From the NCBI GenBank assembly GCA_022447685.1, contig JAKVAO010000006.1, positions 1-61,958 of the forward strand: DNA of 61,958 bases, in the 5' to 3' direction. Every line of letters starts with the position of its first letter. The first letter of the stretch is position 1. This DNA is from Candidatus Caenarcanales bacterium (GTDB lineage: Bacteria > Cyanobacteriota > Vampirovibrionia > LMEP-6097). This document shows positions 61,201-61,958 of the stretch, one piece after another. The position numbers were made by a program, and so were the translations under genes. The notes under the pieces were generated by a model. The model saw only the letters and a program-made list of their open reading frames with translations, was not told the DNA's origin and ran no database searches.

Positions 61201-61865
61201 TATTCTGTTTCTTGGTAATGCTTACCACTGTATAATTCGGTTAATTCTTTAGATTCTTCTAATTGACTATAGATTTCTGGTAGCGCTTGGGTAATCTTCA
61301 TTATTTCTTGCTCTGAATATCCCCCTTCTGGCTTATAATCTTCCCCTAGTAGTTCTTGTTTTTTCCTTGTATAGTATTGGTCAGTTGCGATTTCACCAAG
61401 AGTTGTTCTCTCACGATCACTAAGTGTACTAAGTTTTCTTACTACCCCTTGTAATGTTAGTCTTGAAACTATATCATTTTCAGCATCAAATATTGTATTG
61501 CCGATTATTTTGCCAGCTTCTTCAGGGTTATTTATTGCAAAGTCTCTTAATTTTCCTGTGTACATCTCATCTAAATCTCCTATCGTCGATGGCGTTAGTG
61601 CTTTATCTGAAGCTTTATTAGGATTTGGATTTTCTTTTATTTCTAAGCTATTTAGTGAGATATTCTTGTTCCGATTAGCACCAAGTCCAAAAGAATTAAA
61701 TACCCCGAGTCTGTTCAGCTCCGGTCCTCCTCTATGTAAACCTAGTGTCACAGTATCCAGTTGATTCTGCAAAGGCTTGCTACTCGTTATTTCTTTATTT
61801 TCTAAATGATTATTATTACTATAAGTATTTTCAGCAACAATTGCTGTTGGGAATTCTATATTCAT
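61197..61865 (-). CDS. hypothetical soluble protein with strong ribosome site
   Basis: I do not recognise this 222-residue protein. It has no signal peptide and begins polar and low in charge (NIEFPTAIVAENTYSNNNHL), with a Gly/Asn-rich stretch near 55-70. From about residue 95 it is helical and charged (LRDFAINNPEEAGKIIGNTI, then TLSDRERTTLGEIATDQYYT). AAGGAGAG lies 7 bases before the ATG. Its shape matches the other unrecognised proteins here with polar N-termini and strong Shine-Dalgarno sites. It converges with rnhA. Confidence 0.6.
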   Translation of the reverse strand: MNIEFPTAIVAENTYSNNNHLENKEITSSKPLQNQLDTVTLGLHRGGPELNRLGVFNSFGLGANRNKNISLNSLEIKENPNPNKASDKALTPSTIGDLDEMYTGKLRDFAINNPEEAGKIIGNTIFDAENDIVSRLTLQGVVRKLSTLSDRERTTLGEIATDQYYTRKKQELLGEDYKPEGGYSEQEIMKITQALPEIYSQLEESKELTELYSGKHYQETEY

Positions 61866-61958
61866 GTTCTCTCTCCTTATCTCGTAACTACTCAGGTAAA
61901 AAATAAAGATTATGTAAACAAATAGGTCTAGCTCTGGCCAAATCTAGTTATTCATGAG

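Overview
The window is AT-rich chromosomal DNA from a flagellated, diderm-type bacterium. It carries housekeeping genes (sdhA-like, hisA, ribF, clpP, clpX, mnmE, obg, dnaA, dus, hemE, rnhA), flagellar genes that include an L-ring protein and two flagellins, type IV pilin-like genes, and a ComEC-type channel. I see no tRNA, rRNA, CRISPR array or prophage. A flagellated member of the Cyanobacteria/Melainabacteria (Vampirovibrionia) lineage is possible from gene content, but that is a guess.

Layout. 1-990: edge of an IS5-type element that has cut a GNAT gene. 1105-5581: sdhA-hisA-ribF plus a secreted protein. 5636-12031: envelope and secreted proteins (SIMPL protein, PhoX/DUF839 lipoprotein, a double substrate-binding lipoprotein). 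12009-15052: a two-SPOA-domain C-ring protein (FliM/FliN/SctQ type) with a Gln/Ala tail, and a repeat protein. 15223-19068: hydrolase and two prepilin-like proteins. 19131-25686: an unknown protein behind a dyad promoter, clpP-clpX, a PLP decarboxylase, two tandem TrpF-like proteins and a pterin dehydratase. 25742-34541: a cadherin-like secreted protein, a split PP2C-like gene, treS, murT, mnmE and unknowns. 34528-40863: GGDEF protein, two rod proteins and a broken gene with an HExxH motif. 40918-46102: tyrA-obg and a duplicated pair of acidic proteins. 46264-53832: an operon read on the minus strand, dnaA, reductase, comEC, ROK kinase, flgH and an unknown. 54184-58841: an unknown, a 2OG oxygenase, dus, two flagellins and a frameshifted gene. 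58862-61865: hemE, a HAD hydrolase, rnhA and an unknown.

Two themes stand out. First, at least five genes are interrupted: four by a single in-frame TAA or TAG with the same frame continuing beyond it, and one by two frameshifts. In two of the stop cases the expected residue is clearly Gln (C to T change), while ordinary genes here still end in TAA or TAG and almost never in TGA. Second, many unrecognised proteins lack signal peptides, start with polar Ser/Thr/Asn-rich ends, often have strong Shine-Dalgarno sites, and lie beside flagellar or type III-type parts. They may be substrates of a flagellar or type III export machine. Many housekeeping genes instead have a -10-like box 5-15 bases before the start codon and no clear Shine-Dalgarno site, which suggests leaderless or short-leader transcripts.
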